Assembly (NCBI GenBank): GCA_964392985.1
Contig: CAYMSF010000017.1
Coordinates: 1 to 64,000, forward strand
Direction of reading: 5' to 3'
DNA: 64,000 nucleotides
Source of the DNA: CAYMSF01 sp964392985
Lineage (GTDB): Bacteria > Verrucomicrobiota > Lentisphaeria > Victivallales > Victivallaceae
The position numbers were made by a program, and so were the translations under genes. The notes below the pieces were generated by a model. The model was not told where the DNA came from. It did no database searches and was given only the letters and a program-made list of their open reading frames with translations. Positions 51,009 through 59,674 of the stretch are shown piece by piece. Numbering within the stretch: position 1 is the first letter of the stretch; the number at the start of each line of letters is the position of its first letter.

Positions 51009-52304
51009 CTAGCGTTTCCGCGAGTTGACTTTTTTAATTTGCGGTTCGATTTCACCCCTGACTACCGCTCCGGTAATCAGACATTCACTGACGTTATCCA
51101 TTGAAGGCACTTTAAACATGAATTCAACCATGAGCGATTCAAGAATGGAACGCAATCCGCGTGCACCGGTTCCTTTGAGCACCGCGGCATCAGCGAGCGC
51201 TTCAACGGCATCCTGGGAGAATTCCAGCTTGACGTTTTCCATCGCCATCAATTTCTGGTATTGTTTTACCAAAGCATTTTTCGGTTCTGTCAATATGCGC
51301 AATAAATCTTCTTTCTTTAATGGCTCCAGATTGGCAATGACTGGAAGTCTTCCGACAAATTCCGGAATCAGACCAAACCGGATAAGGTCTTCCGGTTCGT
51401 ATTGAGAAAGAGGAGCATTGACAATTTTCGGTGTTTCGGCTTCACCTGTGTGATGTTTGAACCCCAGCACCTGCTTGCCTACCCGGCGTTGGAGAATTTT
51501 ATCCAGTCCGATAAACGCGCCGCCGCAGATGAAAAGAATATTGTTGGTATCAACTTGAATGTATTCCTGATTGGGATGTTTTCTGCCACCTTTGGGGGGG
51601 ACGTTGGCAACGGTGCCTTCCAGAATTTTCAGTAATGCCTGCTGTACACCTTCGCCCGAAACATCGCGGGTAATTGAAACATTTTCTGTTTTACGGGCAA
51701 TTTTGTCAATTTCGTCAACATAGATGATACCAATTTGCGTTTTATCCAAATCGTATTCGGCATTTTGCAGCAGACGGAGAATAATATTTTCGACATCCTC
51801 GCCGACGTAGCCGGCTTCAGTCAATGTTGTGGCATCGCAAATACAGAACGGTACATCAAGCAACCGGGCAAGCGTTTTCGCCAGAAGAGTTTTGCCGGAA
51901 CCGGTAGGACCAATCAACAACACGTTGCTTTTTTCAATTTCAACGCCGTCGAGGCCCTCTGATTCAGGATTATGACTGAGTTGCAATTGCAGCCGTTTGT
52001 AATGGTTGTGCACTGCCACAGAAAGATATTTTTTTGCTTTTTCCTGCCCGATTACATATTTGTCCAGTTCCGCTTTGATTTCTGCCGGTTTGGGTACCTT
52101 GAGCTTGGCAATCGGATTTTTTTCCGGTTGACTGGCGGCGGTGACCGCTTTGTTGTCCTTGCGGTACAAATCCTGACAGGCGGTTACGCAACTGCGACAA
52201 ATAGTTGCTCCGGCGGGACTGGTTATCAGTTGCCCTACTTCCGGGTGATCTGAATTGCGCCCGCAAAACGAACAGCGCAGTGGACTGTTTATTCTTTTTG
52301 CCAT
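51009..52304 (-). CDS. clpX: ATP-dependent Clp protease ATP-binding subunit ClpX
   Basis: 431 residues, standard size. The zinc-binding N-terminal domain holds CSFCGRNSDHPEVGQLI and ICRSCVTAC. The AAA+ core has Walker A LIGPTGSGKTLLAKTLARLL near 128, Walker B GIIYVDEIDKIARKTENVSI and GEGVQQALLKILEGTVANVP, followed by ARGLRSILESLMVEFMF. It unfolds tagged proteins and feeds them to ClpP. It ends the tig-clpP-clpX set, 31 bases after clpP. Confidence 0.97.
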   Translation of the reverse strand: MAKRINSPLRCSFCGRNSDHPEVGQLITSPAGATICRSCVTACQDLYRKDNKAVTAASQPEKNPIAKLKVPKPAEIKAELDKYVIGQEKAKKYLSVAVHNHYKRLQLQLSHNPESEGLDGVEIEKSNVLLIGPTGSGKTLLAKTLARLLDVPFCICDATTLTEAGYVGEDVENIILRLLQNAEYDLDKTQIGIIYVDEIDKIARKTENVSITRDVSGEGVQQALLKILEGTVANVPPKGGRKHPNQEYIQVDTNNILFICGGAFIGLDKILQRRVGKQVLGFKHHTGEAETPKIVNAPLSQYEPEDLIRFGLIPEFVGRLPVIANLEPLKKEDLLRILTEPKNALVKQYQKLMAMENVKLEFSQDAVEALADAAVLKGTGARGLRSILESLMVEFMFKVPSMDNVSECLITGAVVRGEIEPQIKKVNSRKR

Positions 52305-52335
52305 ATCGTTTTCTCTGCCTTATTCCGGGTTAATA

Positions 52336-52935
52336 TTATTTGGAGGATGAAATACCGACAACACTGTCCACCAAACCATAGGTCTTGGCTTCTTCTGCCG
52401 ACATAAAATAGTCACGTTCGGTATCTGCTTCAATACGCAGCAAATCTTTGCCGGTATGTTTTACCAGAATTTGATTCAACATTGAGCGTAAACGCAAGAT
52501 TTCTTTTGCCTGGATATTGATATCCGCGGCAGTACCTTCAGCTCCGCCCCAGGGCTGGTGAATCATAATTCTGGCATTGGGTAGCGCATAACGTTTGCCG
52601 GGTGCTCCGGCAGCGAGTAAAACAGCTCCCATGCTGGCGGCTTGACCGATGCAGTATGTTTTTACCGGACAGGAAATGACTTGCATGGTGTCATAGATTG
52701 CCAATCCGGCGGTGATTGATCCGCCTGGACTGTTAATATACAAATCAATCTCTTTCTTCGGGTCTTCCGACTGGAGGAATAGCAATTGAGCCACAATTAA
52801 ATTTGATACCATATCATCAACCGGCGTTCCGAGAAGGATAATCCGGTCTTTAAGTAAACGGGAATAGATGTCATAACCGCGCTCGCCGTTGCCGGTTTGC
52901 TCGACTACCATTGGTACCAGAATTGAATTTTTCAC
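52336..52935 (-). CDS. clpP: ATP-dependent Clp protease proteolytic subunit ClpP
   Basis: 199 residues. The catalytic triad is Ser101 (GQAASMGAVLLAAG), His126 (ARIMIHQPWGG) and Asp175 (DTERDYFMSA). The start is GTG 52935 with AAAGGAG seven bases before it. It forms the barrel protease that ClpX feeds. It lies 45 bases after the trigger-factor stop, in the usual order tig-clpP-clpX. Confidence 0.97.
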   Translation of the reverse strand: MKNSILVPMVVEQTGNGERGYDIYSRLLKDRIILLGTPVDDMVSNLIVAQLLFLQSEDPKKEIDLYINSPGGSITAGLAIYDTMQVISCPVKTYCIGQAASMGAVLLAAGAPGKRYALPNARIMIHQPWGGAEGTAADINIQAKEILRLRSMLNQILVKHTGKDLLRIEADTERDYFMSAEEAKTYGLVDSVVGISSSK

Positions 52936-52980
52936 AGACAGTACTCCTTTACTTGCTGTTAATCAACCATTTAGACCAGT

Positions 52981-54306
52981 TCAGGCTTTTACATTTACAG
53001 TTGTATGTTTAACCAGAAGGTTTTTCACTTTATCAGAAAGGATGAAGTTTTGCAAATCCATGAAATCGTCTTCAGACATTTTCTTGGCCAGTTCGTTGGG
53101 TTTCTGACCATACATTTTAGCCATCATCTTCAGTTGTGAATCAACTTCGTTCTGATCCACACTGATTTTTTCCGCTCGTGCAATTTCGCCGACAATAAGA
53201 TTATGACGAACGAATTCCGCGGCGGTCTTGGTTGCCTGCTGGCGGATGGCATTAATATCATCCTTGACCTTCTGTACATCTTCTTCGCTCTTGACCATTT
53301 CTGAAACGATTTGACGGACGAACTTGTCGGTTGCTTTTGCCATCAGCATTTCAGGCATGTGGAAAATTCCGATTGCCTCGGAAAGCTTTTGATAAACCGC
53401 ATTGAAAATCTCTTCAGAACGGGATTTTTCCTTATCCTGCATTATCATTTTACTGATTTCCGCGCGCATTTCTTCAACCGTATTGACCTTGAAATGTGAA
53501 CAAATATCTTCAACGCTGACAACGGTCTGGCGCTGAACATCAAGAACCTTAACTTTGTAATTTACCGTTGCGCCTGCCAGTTCTTTCTCTTTCCAATCAC
53601 CGGGATACACCGCAGTGAATTCATAGTCCTTGTCTTTTTCTGCGCCGGTAAGTGCTTCAACGGCTCCGGGAATTGTCACCGGCGGTGTTTTCAACCACAG
53701 CCAGTTACTTTCAGAAGTAACTTGACGCTGCAGTGACGGAGATGCATTCTCCGGCAGAACAAAGTCGGACGTATAAGAAATTTTCAACATATCTTCTGCC
53801 TGAGCGGCGCCTTCCACTGAGGCGTATCTGGCTCCACTCTGACGAAAATATTCCAAACGCGCGTTAATCTCATCTTCAGTAACCTGCATCGGCGCCAACT
53901 CTACAGTCAAACCTTTGTATTCCGGCAGATTGATGGTCGGGGTGTAAATTACGGTTACGGAAAATTTATATTCTTCATCATGTTTGATTTCTGGCAAGGT
54001 TTGTCCGTAACTCACGGCGATAATTTTTTCCTTGTCCTGGCTGGCCGCTTCCTGTCCTGCGGTGGTGATGAACAGTCTTTTTAATTCTTCATCGATCTGT
54101 GCGGCATAACGTGACCTGACAGTAGCTTCAGGCGCTTTGCCTTTTCTGAATCCAGGAATTACAACAGAGTTGATGAACATCCGCACCGCACGTCCGGTTT
54201 CGGCTGCCACTGTTTCCTTATCAATCACAAAACTGAATTTACGTTCACAGGGATTAATCTGTTCTACAGATTGTACCAGCTTGTCTTTTAGTTCTACTTT
54301 AGCCAT
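52981..54306 (-). CDS. tig: Trigger factor (ribosome-bound peptidyl-prolyl isomerase/chaperone)
   Basis: 441 residues. The ribosome-binding N-terminal domain contains VVIPGFRKGKAPEATVRSRY (the GFRxGKxP motif) near 48. The FKBP-like middle domain spans about 150-250 (AEDMLKISYTSDF, then AVYPGDWKEKELAGATVNYK), and the helical chaperone C-terminus runs from about 270. It catches new chains at the ribosome exit. AGGAAAG lies just before ATG 54306. It begins the tig-clpP-clpX operon. Confidence 0.95.
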   Translation of the reverse strand: MAKVELKDKLVQSVEQINPCERKFSFVIDKETVAAETGRAVRMFINSVVIPGFRKGKAPEATVRSRYAAQIDEELKRLFITTAGQEAASQDKEKIIAVSYGQTLPEIKHDEEYKFSVTVIYTPTINLPEYKGLTVELAPMQVTEDEINARLEYFRQSGARYASVEGAAQAEDMLKISYTSDFVLPENASPSLQRQVTSESNWLWLKTPPVTIPGAVEALTGAEKDKDYEFTAVYPGDWKEKELAGATVNYKVKVLDVQRQTVVSVEDICSHFKVNTVEEMRAEISKMIMQDKEKSRSEEIFNAVYQKLSEAIGIFHMPEMLMAKATDKFVRQIVSEMVKSEEDVQKVKDDINAIRQQATKTAAEFVRHNLIVGEIARAEKISVDQNEVDSQLKMMAKMYGQKPNELAKKMSEDDFMDLQNFILSDKVKNLLVKHTTVNVKA

Positions 54307-54808
54307 CTTTCTTTCCTGTTTTTTAACTATACGTACCGTTGATATTTAAAATTTCCTGTTTTTGCTTTGGTTTTTAATAAAGAAAAAACACATAGTTGCG
54401 GGGAAACACAAACTCCGGCGTAATCTTAACACAAGCACTCCGGCAAAATGCCGAATGAGAGAAACCCGGAATATTTACAATACAGCCTGAAACGGCATTT
54501 TTCAATATATCAATATGCTTTAATAACATTTTTTCTTATTTGTTATTTGCCTTTTAACTGAAATACCGATATAGTTTGTTTTGAATATATCGGGATTACT
54601 TGTATAATCATGGCATGGCAGAATGTCTTTGAATTCATGATATGTCGTATTTCACAGGCAATCACTTCCAGATATTGATTACAGGGACAAGGATTCTGAT
54701 ATTATTTCTTTTTTTTTTGCATTTAGCGGAATGTGTTGTATTTTATCTAAATACGGTGAACGATTGTTAGGATTATTGATGTAATTCAAAAATCAGTGAG
54801 GGTTGAAA
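54307..54808. other. Divergent intergenic region between tig and the FHA gene
   Basis: It holds the promoters of both genes (see 54581-54608) and a run of ten T at 54709-54718 with no stem before it. ATGCCG at about 54451 can pair with CGGCAT at about 54492, but the loop is long and the stem weak. No small gene, repeat or known riboswitch is recognised. Confidence 0.55.
54581..54608 (+). promoter_or_regulatory. Candidate sigma-70 promoter of the FHA gene
   Basis: TTGAAT (54581-54586) and a perfect TATAAT (54603-54608) are 16 bases apart. A transcript from here would have a leader of about 190 bases before ATG 54809, which could carry control elements. Confidence 0.5.
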
Positions 54809-55366
54809 ATGGCAGGAAGTCCAAAATTAATTGTTCTCTCCGAGAAACTTAGAGGGAAGACTTTTGAGCTTACCAAAGATGTTCATTCTGCAGGGAGAAC
54901 TGACGATCGCGATATTTGCATTAAAGATCCAACTATAAGTTCGCATCATTGTGATTTTGTCAAGGCGGAAAAAAATTATATCCTCAGAGACAATAACAGC
55001 ACCAATGGTACCAGAGTCAATAATGTGCCGATTTCGGAACAGGAACTTAAAAATAGCGATATCCTGCAACTTGGCGGCGTTGAAATTCTTTATGACTGTG
55101 ATGATGATACTTCAACCTCGGTCACTAGAACACAGACCGGTATAGATTTGGACAGCACCGAAATCGGTCTTGCTACCGTTAAAGAGCTGAATAACTTCTC
55201 ACCGTTTTCAAAGGACGACAAGAAAAAAGGCGGGATTAGTCAAAAAATATTAATTCTGCTGGTCTTGCTGCTGGCAGTTGCAATTCTAGTATTGCTGGTA
55301 TTCCTGATTATTTTGATTTTCCGAAAGAATCCGGACGCGGCGATATTATTGATGCAGTTGCTCTGA
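54809..55366 (+). CDS. FHA-domain protein with C-terminal membrane anchor
   Basis: Start ATG 54809 is preferred to the TTG at 54803, with GTGAGGG ahead of it. The 185-residue product has the FHA phosphothreonine-binding core: AGRTDDRDICIKDPTISSHH (conserved Gly-Arg and Ser-x-x-His) and LRDNNSTNGTRVNN. A low-complexity linker with a run of Thr/Ser (TSTSVTRTQTG) could be phosphorylated. One membrane helix (ILILLVLLLAVAILVLLVFL, near 145-170) ends it. Cytosolic FHA facing in and anchored by its tail, like the kinase at 49623-50891, it could bind that kinase's products. It lies 60 bases before ftsH. Confidence 0.88.
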   Translation: MAGSPKLIVLSEKLRGKTFELTKDVHSAGRTDDRDICIKDPTISSHHCDFVKAEKNYILRDNNSTNGTRVNNVPISEQELKNSDILQLGGVEILYDCDDDTSTSVTRTQTGIDLDSTEIGLATVKELNNFSPFSKDDKKKGGISQKILILLVLLLAVAILVLLVFLIILIFRKNPDAAILLMQLL

Positions 55367-55426
55367 TTACTAACCAGATGTAACCCGCCATTTTTTTAAA
55401 CTTCAAATTCAGGGAATTCTTTTGTT

Positions 55427-57442
55427 ATGGACGAAAACAGTAAAAATCAAGGCGGGCAGGAACCGAAAAAGGATACGCCACCTTCGCAGTTTCCCGGCGC
55501 ATCACGCAGACCGCCTAAAGCAGCATTTGTCTGGTTCGTGATTTTCATGGCGCTCGGCGCCATGATGCTTTATCAGTTTAACACCACGGGGCGTTCTGTT
55601 CGCTGGGATCAGACTGAGTTTGAGCGCAAAGCGTTGGAAGGCAGAATTCGCACTGTTAAAATATCTCCTGAATCTGACCGGGTAATGTTCATTGAGGGAA
55701 AATTTGCCCTTACACCGGAAGAAATTGCGGCTGCAGTCAAAAAAAATCCGAAAGCTCCTGACTTTGGCTACTACAAGACCAGAGTTATATATACCGAATC
55801 GCTGGACCAGTTGTTAAAACCTGTTGCGCGTGCAGTTGAACCGCGTGAAAACTGGTGGAGTCTTGTCGCCACAATTCTCCCGGTATTGCTGATTGTCGGA
55901 CTGATATACTTCCTCTTTTCCCGGCAGATTAAAATGGCCGGCAAAGGCGCAATGCAGTTTGGCAAGAGCCGTGCCAGAATTATCATGCCGAATGATTTAA
56001 AAACAACCTTTGACGATATTGCCGGCGCTGACGAAGCCAAAGAGGAAATTAAAGAAGTTGTCGAATTCCTCAAAGACCCATTGAAATTTAAAATACTCGG
56101 CGGAAACATTCCCAAAGGCGTCTTGTTGACCGGATTGCCGGGAACTGGTAAAACTTTGCTGGCGAAAGCAGTTGCCTGTGAAGCCGGAGTGCCGTTCTTT
56201 TCGATTAGCGGTTCTGATTTTGTTGAAATGTTTGTCGGGGTCGGCGCCAGCCGGGTGCGGGATATGTTTGAACAGGCGAGAAAACATACACCATGTTTGA
56301 TTTTTATTGACGAAATTGATGCCGTTGGACGTTCCCGGTTTTCCGGACTCGGCGGTGGTCATGATGAACGCGAACAGACATTGAATGCCATGCTGGTAGA
56401 AATGGACGGGCTGGAAACACAGTCCGGAGTTATTGTAATTGCTGCCACCAATCGTCCGGACGTTCTTGATTCGGCATTATTGCGTCCGGGACGGTTTGAC
56501 CGTCAGGTCGTAATGGACCTGCCGGATATCAAGGGACGCCGGAAAATTCTTGATGTTCACAGCAAAAATATTAAAACGGACAAAAGCGTGGAGCTTGACC
56601 TTATTGCCCGCACTACTCCAGGATTCAGCGGTGCTGATCTGGCTAATCTCTGTAATGAAGCTGCTTTGCTTGCCGCCAGAAACAATCGCGATGCTGCTAT
56701 TCAGGAAGACATGGAAGAAGCCAGAGATAAAGTCAGATGGGGACGTGAACGCAAGAGTCGCAAAATCAGCGATCGTGAACGTAAATTGACCGCCTATCAT
56801 GAGGCGGGACATACCATTACAGCGATGAGTTGCAAACATGCCACTCCTGTTCATAAGGTAACCATTATTCCTCGTGGACAAGCCTATCTTGGCGCCACTA
56901 TGACGATGCCTCTGGAGGATTCCTATACCCAGAGCAAGAATGAGTTGTTAGATGAACTAGTAGTATTGATGGGTGGCCGTTCTGCCGAGGAAATTACTTT
57001 TGGCGATGTTACCAACGGGGCATCCAGCGACATTGAACACGCCACCCGCATTGCGCGTCTGATGGTTTGCACATTCGGAATGAACGAAAAGATTGGTCCG
57101 GTCCGCTATAGTGAGCATCACGAGCAGATCCGGGTGAGAGCAGATGCGCCGCCGTCAGAAACTTACAGTCAGGAAACCGCGCGGGAAATTGATATTGAAG
57201 TTAAAAAATTGATTAATGACGCACACACCCGTGCGCTGGAAATATTGAACCGTTTGCATGACAAACTGGAAAAACTCGCGGTTGAACTGCTTGATAAGGA
57301 GACTCTTCCAGTTGCAGATGTCCGCAAATTGCTCGATATGCCTGAAGAAAAATCCGAAAATGACGATGCGATTGTTTCGGTTGATGCACCAGTTGCGGAA
57401 TCCGCAACTCCAGTGACACCGCCAGAAACGACTGTTTCATAA
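55427..57442 (+). CDS. ftsH: ATP-dependent zinc metalloprotease FtsH
   Basis: 671 residues. A membrane segment (FVWFVIFMALGAMMLYQF, about 32-50), a periplasmic part and a second helix (LVATILPVLLIVGLIYFLFS, near 147-166) precede the AAA+ domain: Walker A LTGLPGTGKTLLAKAVACEA near 240, DFVEMFVGVGASRVRDMFEQ and Walker B CLIFIDEIDAVG. The peptidase holds AYHEAGHTITAM near 459 with the zinc-binding HExxH. The C-terminal tail is acidic. It removes damaged membrane proteins and regulators. It starts 60 bases after the FHA gene and ends two bases before yggU. Confidence 0.97.
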   Translation: MDENSKNQGGQEPKKDTPPSQFPGASRRPPKAAFVWFVIFMALGAMMLYQFNTTGRSVRWDQTEFERKALEGRIRTVKISPESDRVMFIEGKFALTPEEIAAAVKKNPKAPDFGYYKTRVIYTESLDQLLKPVARAVEPRENWWSLVATILPVLLIVGLIYFLFSRQIKMAGKGAMQFGKSRARIIMPNDLKTTFDDIAGADEAKEEIKEVVEFLKDPLKFKILGGNIPKGVLLTGLPGTGKTLLAKAVACEAGVPFFSISGSDFVEMFVGVGASRVRDMFEQARKHTPCLIFIDEIDAVGRSRFSGLGGGHDEREQTLNAMLVEMDGLETQSGVIVIAATNRPDVLDSALLRPGRFDRQVVMDLPDIKGRRKILDVHSKNIKTDKSVELDLIARTTPGFSGADLANLCNEAALLAARNNRDAAIQEDMEEARDKVRWGRERKSRKISDRERKLTAYHEAGHTITAMSCKHATPVHKVTIIPRGQAYLGATMTMPLEDSYTQSKNELLDELVVLMGGRSAEEITFGDVTNGASSDIEHATRIARLMVCTFGMNEKIGPVRYSEHHEQIRVRADAPPSETYSQETAREIDIEVKKLINDAHTRALEILNRLHDKLEKLAVELLDKETLPVADVRKLLDMPEEKSENDDAIVSVDAPVAESATPVTPPETTVS

Positions 57443-57444
57443 TC

Positions 57445-57771
57445 ATGGAATCCGACGTTGCTGCGGACTTTATTCAAGTTCAGAATGAAGGAGTGCTGTT
57501 GCAATGCTGGATTCAGCCCCGTGCATCAAAATCAGCCATTGTTGGAATTCACGACCAACGGCTGAAAATAGCTCTTGCCGCTCCCCCGGTTGATGGTGAA
57601 GCTAATGCGGAATTGCGTAAATTTCTGGCAAAAAAACTGCATGTTTCATCAAGTCGTATTCTTCTCGTCAGTGGCGAGGCCAGTCGCCGGAAAACCGTCA
57701 GAATTTCCGGAATTTCTCCTGTAGATTTGAAGCAACAGCTTGGCATTGCCCCTCTGGAATCACACTCATGA
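57445..57771 (+). CDS. yggU: YggU/DUF167-family protein
   Basis: 108 residues: LQCWIQPRASKSAIVGI near 19, LKIALAAPPVDGEANAELRK near 41 and LVSGEASRRKTVRIS near 74 match DUF167. The fold is known but the function is not. It starts two bases after ftsH and overlaps the ankyrin gene by four bases, so the three are translationally linked. Confidence 0.9.
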   Translation: MESDVAADFIQVQNEGVLLQCWIQPRASKSAIVGIHDQRLKIALAAPPVDGEANAELRKFLAKKLHVSSSRILLVSGEASRRKTVRISGISPVDLKQQLGIAPLESHS

Positions 57772-58802
57772 AAATATTCCTGAAGAAAAAGCATGATTTG
57801 ACCAAAGTCCCGAAAAAACGCGCGCGTTGGTTGCCGGGGTTGCTGCTGTTATTGTTTATTGTATCGGGATGGTATTTTCTTTCTCCGGATTATCGCAATA
57901 GCATCTCCTATATTTTTGCTGATGATAACGAACGGTTGCTCTATTCTGCCGCGATTGATAACGTTGATTTGATGAGAGACCTGCTCCAACACATGGCGAA
58001 CCCGGATACGCGGGATATTCGCGACTGGACACCGTTACATTTTGCCGCGCACGAAGGGCATAACAAACAAGTAGAGCTACTCCTTCAGGCAGGAGCGGCG
58101 GTCAACGCAAAAAATAATCATGGTTGGACACCTTTGCACTGGGCGGTGTATCAAAAACATCCTGAAACCGTTTTGTTGTTGCTGCAGAACAGAGCTGATA
58201 TTCATGCCAGAAACTGGCAGGGGAACGCCCCGCTGCATATTGCAGTATTCATTGAAGATTATGCCCTGGCAAAACTCTTTCTGGATTATGGCGCCGAAAT
58301 CAATTTGCGGAATTACAGTGGTTCGACTGCGCTTGATTATGCCGTGCATCAACAGTCTAGCGCGATAATCGAGTTACTGCTGTCAAGAAATGCCGACCCT
58401 GAATCAACTAAGGCCAAATCAATCATTATGCTACGGGATTCTTTTACTCCGTTGGCTCGTGCGGCAATGTTCGGCAATAGTGCGATTGTTACCCGTCTGC
58501 TTGGATTGAATGTTGCGGTCAGTCCCCGGGATAATCTGGGCAACACACCTTTGCATGAAGCGGCCAAATACAACCATCCGCAAGTTGTCGGATTGTTACT
58601 CCAATTTAATGCCGACCCGTTTGCCAGAAATGATAATGGGCAATCACCCGCCGATCTTGCCGCAACACCGGCCATCCGCCGTCTGATTACGAACCATCAA
58701 TTACAACGGATATTAGAATTAACACCTTTGCCCGGCTCGCAATTCAATGAAACCGGCAATCCATCCTTCCGTCGCTCTAGACCCGCTGCCGCAAAGAATT
58801 GA
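57768..58802 (+). CDS. Membrane-anchored ankyrin-repeat protein
   Basis: 344 residues. A basic N-terminus and one membrane helix (WLPGLLLLLFIVSGWYFLS, about 22-40) precede seven or eight ankyrin repeats: DWTPLHFAAHEGHNKQVELL, GWTPLHWAVYQKHPETVLLL, GNAPLHIAVFIEDYALAKLF, GSTALDYAVHQQSSAIIELL, SFTPLARAAMFGNSAIVTRL and NTPLHEAAKYNHPQVVGLLL. Since the helix is N-terminal, the repeats probably face outside the cytoplasm. Such repeats bind other proteins. The 4-base overlap with yggU and the nearness of ftsH suggest a membrane quality-control link. Confidence 0.9.
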   Translation: MKIFLKKKHDLTKVPKKRARWLPGLLLLLFIVSGWYFLSPDYRNSISYIFADDNERLLYSAAIDNVDLMRDLLQHMANPDTRDIRDWTPLHFAAHEGHNKQVELLLQAGAAVNAKNNHGWTPLHWAVYQKHPETVLLLLQNRADIHARNWQGNAPLHIAVFIEDYALAKLFLDYGAEINLRNYSGSTALDYAVHQQSSAIIELLLSRNADPESTKAKSIIMLRDSFTPLARAAMFGNSAIVTRLLGLNVAVSPRDNLGNTPLHEAAKYNHPQVVGLLLQFNADPFARNDNGQSPADLAATPAIRRLITNHQLQRILELTPLPGSQFNETGNPSFRRSRPAAAKN

Positions 58803-58819
58803 TAGCGTTCTATTCAATA

Positions 58820-59599
58820 TTATTTGCCGTTAAAGACCGGTTTGCGTTTTTCAAAAAAAGCGGTAACGCCTTCTTTGGCATCATCACTGTCATAGACGCC
58901 GCGGCGCAACCCCTGCAAACGTTCAAATTCATCAGGTGTCAACGGGTTGGCTTCGTTCAGCACACGAAGTTCCTCTTTGATCAATGCGATGGACAGTGGT
59001 GCCTTTACGGATATTATGTCGGTGGTTTGGATGACGGCGGCTTCGAGTTCAGCAACCGGAACGACGCAGTTGACGATGCCGGCCTGCAAGGCGCGTTGAG
59101 CGCTCACAGGTTTGGCGGTAAATAGCATTTCTTTGATAACATGCAGACTGCAATCGCGAATCAAATTATGGATTCCAACAATATCATAAGCAATACCAAG
59201 ATTGACCGGCGTCATCGCAAAAGTACTGCTCTCCGCGGCATAAATCATGTCACAACTCATTACCAGTTCAAAAGCGCCACCCCAGACTGAGCCCTCAACC
59301 ATGGCAATAACCGGGGCGGGAAAATTTTGAATTGCCCGGATGCCGCGGCGTAGCGGGTCTTCATAACTTAACGGGTCACGACTGCCTTTGGGTAACTCGC
59401 TGATATCGTGACCGGCGGAAAACACTTTAACCCCTGCCGGTGCGCGCAGGATGACGCAACGCGCGTTTTGTTTTTTCATTTGTTCAAGAGCGTCAATCAA
59501 ATCGTCAACAAGTTCTTTACACAAAGCATTGAGTTTTTGCGGGTTGTTCAATGTGACAATGCCGGTAGCGTTTCTAATTTCAGTAGTTACCATACTCAT
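58820..59599 (-). CDS. scpB: Methylmalonyl-CoA decarboxylase (ScpB-like, crotonase fold)
   Basis: 259 residues. It tracks E. coli ScpB (YgfG) along its whole length: RAPAGVKVFSAGHDISELPK, GSRDPLSYEDPLRRGIRAI, PAPVIAMVEGSVWGGAFELV, STFAMTPVNLGIAYDIVGIH, AQRALQAGIVNCVVPVAELE and LIKEELRVLNEANPLTPDEF. SVWGGAFE is the oxyanion-hole region. It decarboxylates methylmalonyl-CoA to propionyl-CoA in a Sleeping-beauty-mutase-type pathway. It lies 75 bases downstream of the sugar kinase fusion on the same strand and converges on the ankyrin gene. No mutase or transferase gene is within the window. Confidence 0.9.
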   Translation of the reverse strand: MSMVTTEIRNATGIVTLNNPQKLNALCKELVDDLIDALEQMKKQNARCVILRAPAGVKVFSAGHDISELPKGSRDPLSYEDPLRRGIRAIQNFPAPVIAMVEGSVWGGAFELVMSCDMIYAAESSTFAMTPVNLGIAYDIVGIHNLIRDCSLHVIKEMLFTAKPVSAQRALQAGIVNCVVPVAELEAAVIQTTDIISVKAPLSIALIKEELRVLNEANPLTPDEFERLQGLRRGVYDSDDAKEGVTAFFEKRKPVFNGK

Positions 59600-59674
59600 T
59601 TTTCAAGCTCCAGTAGTTTTATTTGGTTGCGGTTTAATTTTTTTGAATACTTTTTAATAAAAATACCTATTAAA

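Noticed and set aside
54709..54718. Run of ten T as a terminator for a small RNA
   Set aside because: No stable stem precedes it on the plus strand, so no RNA gene is called.
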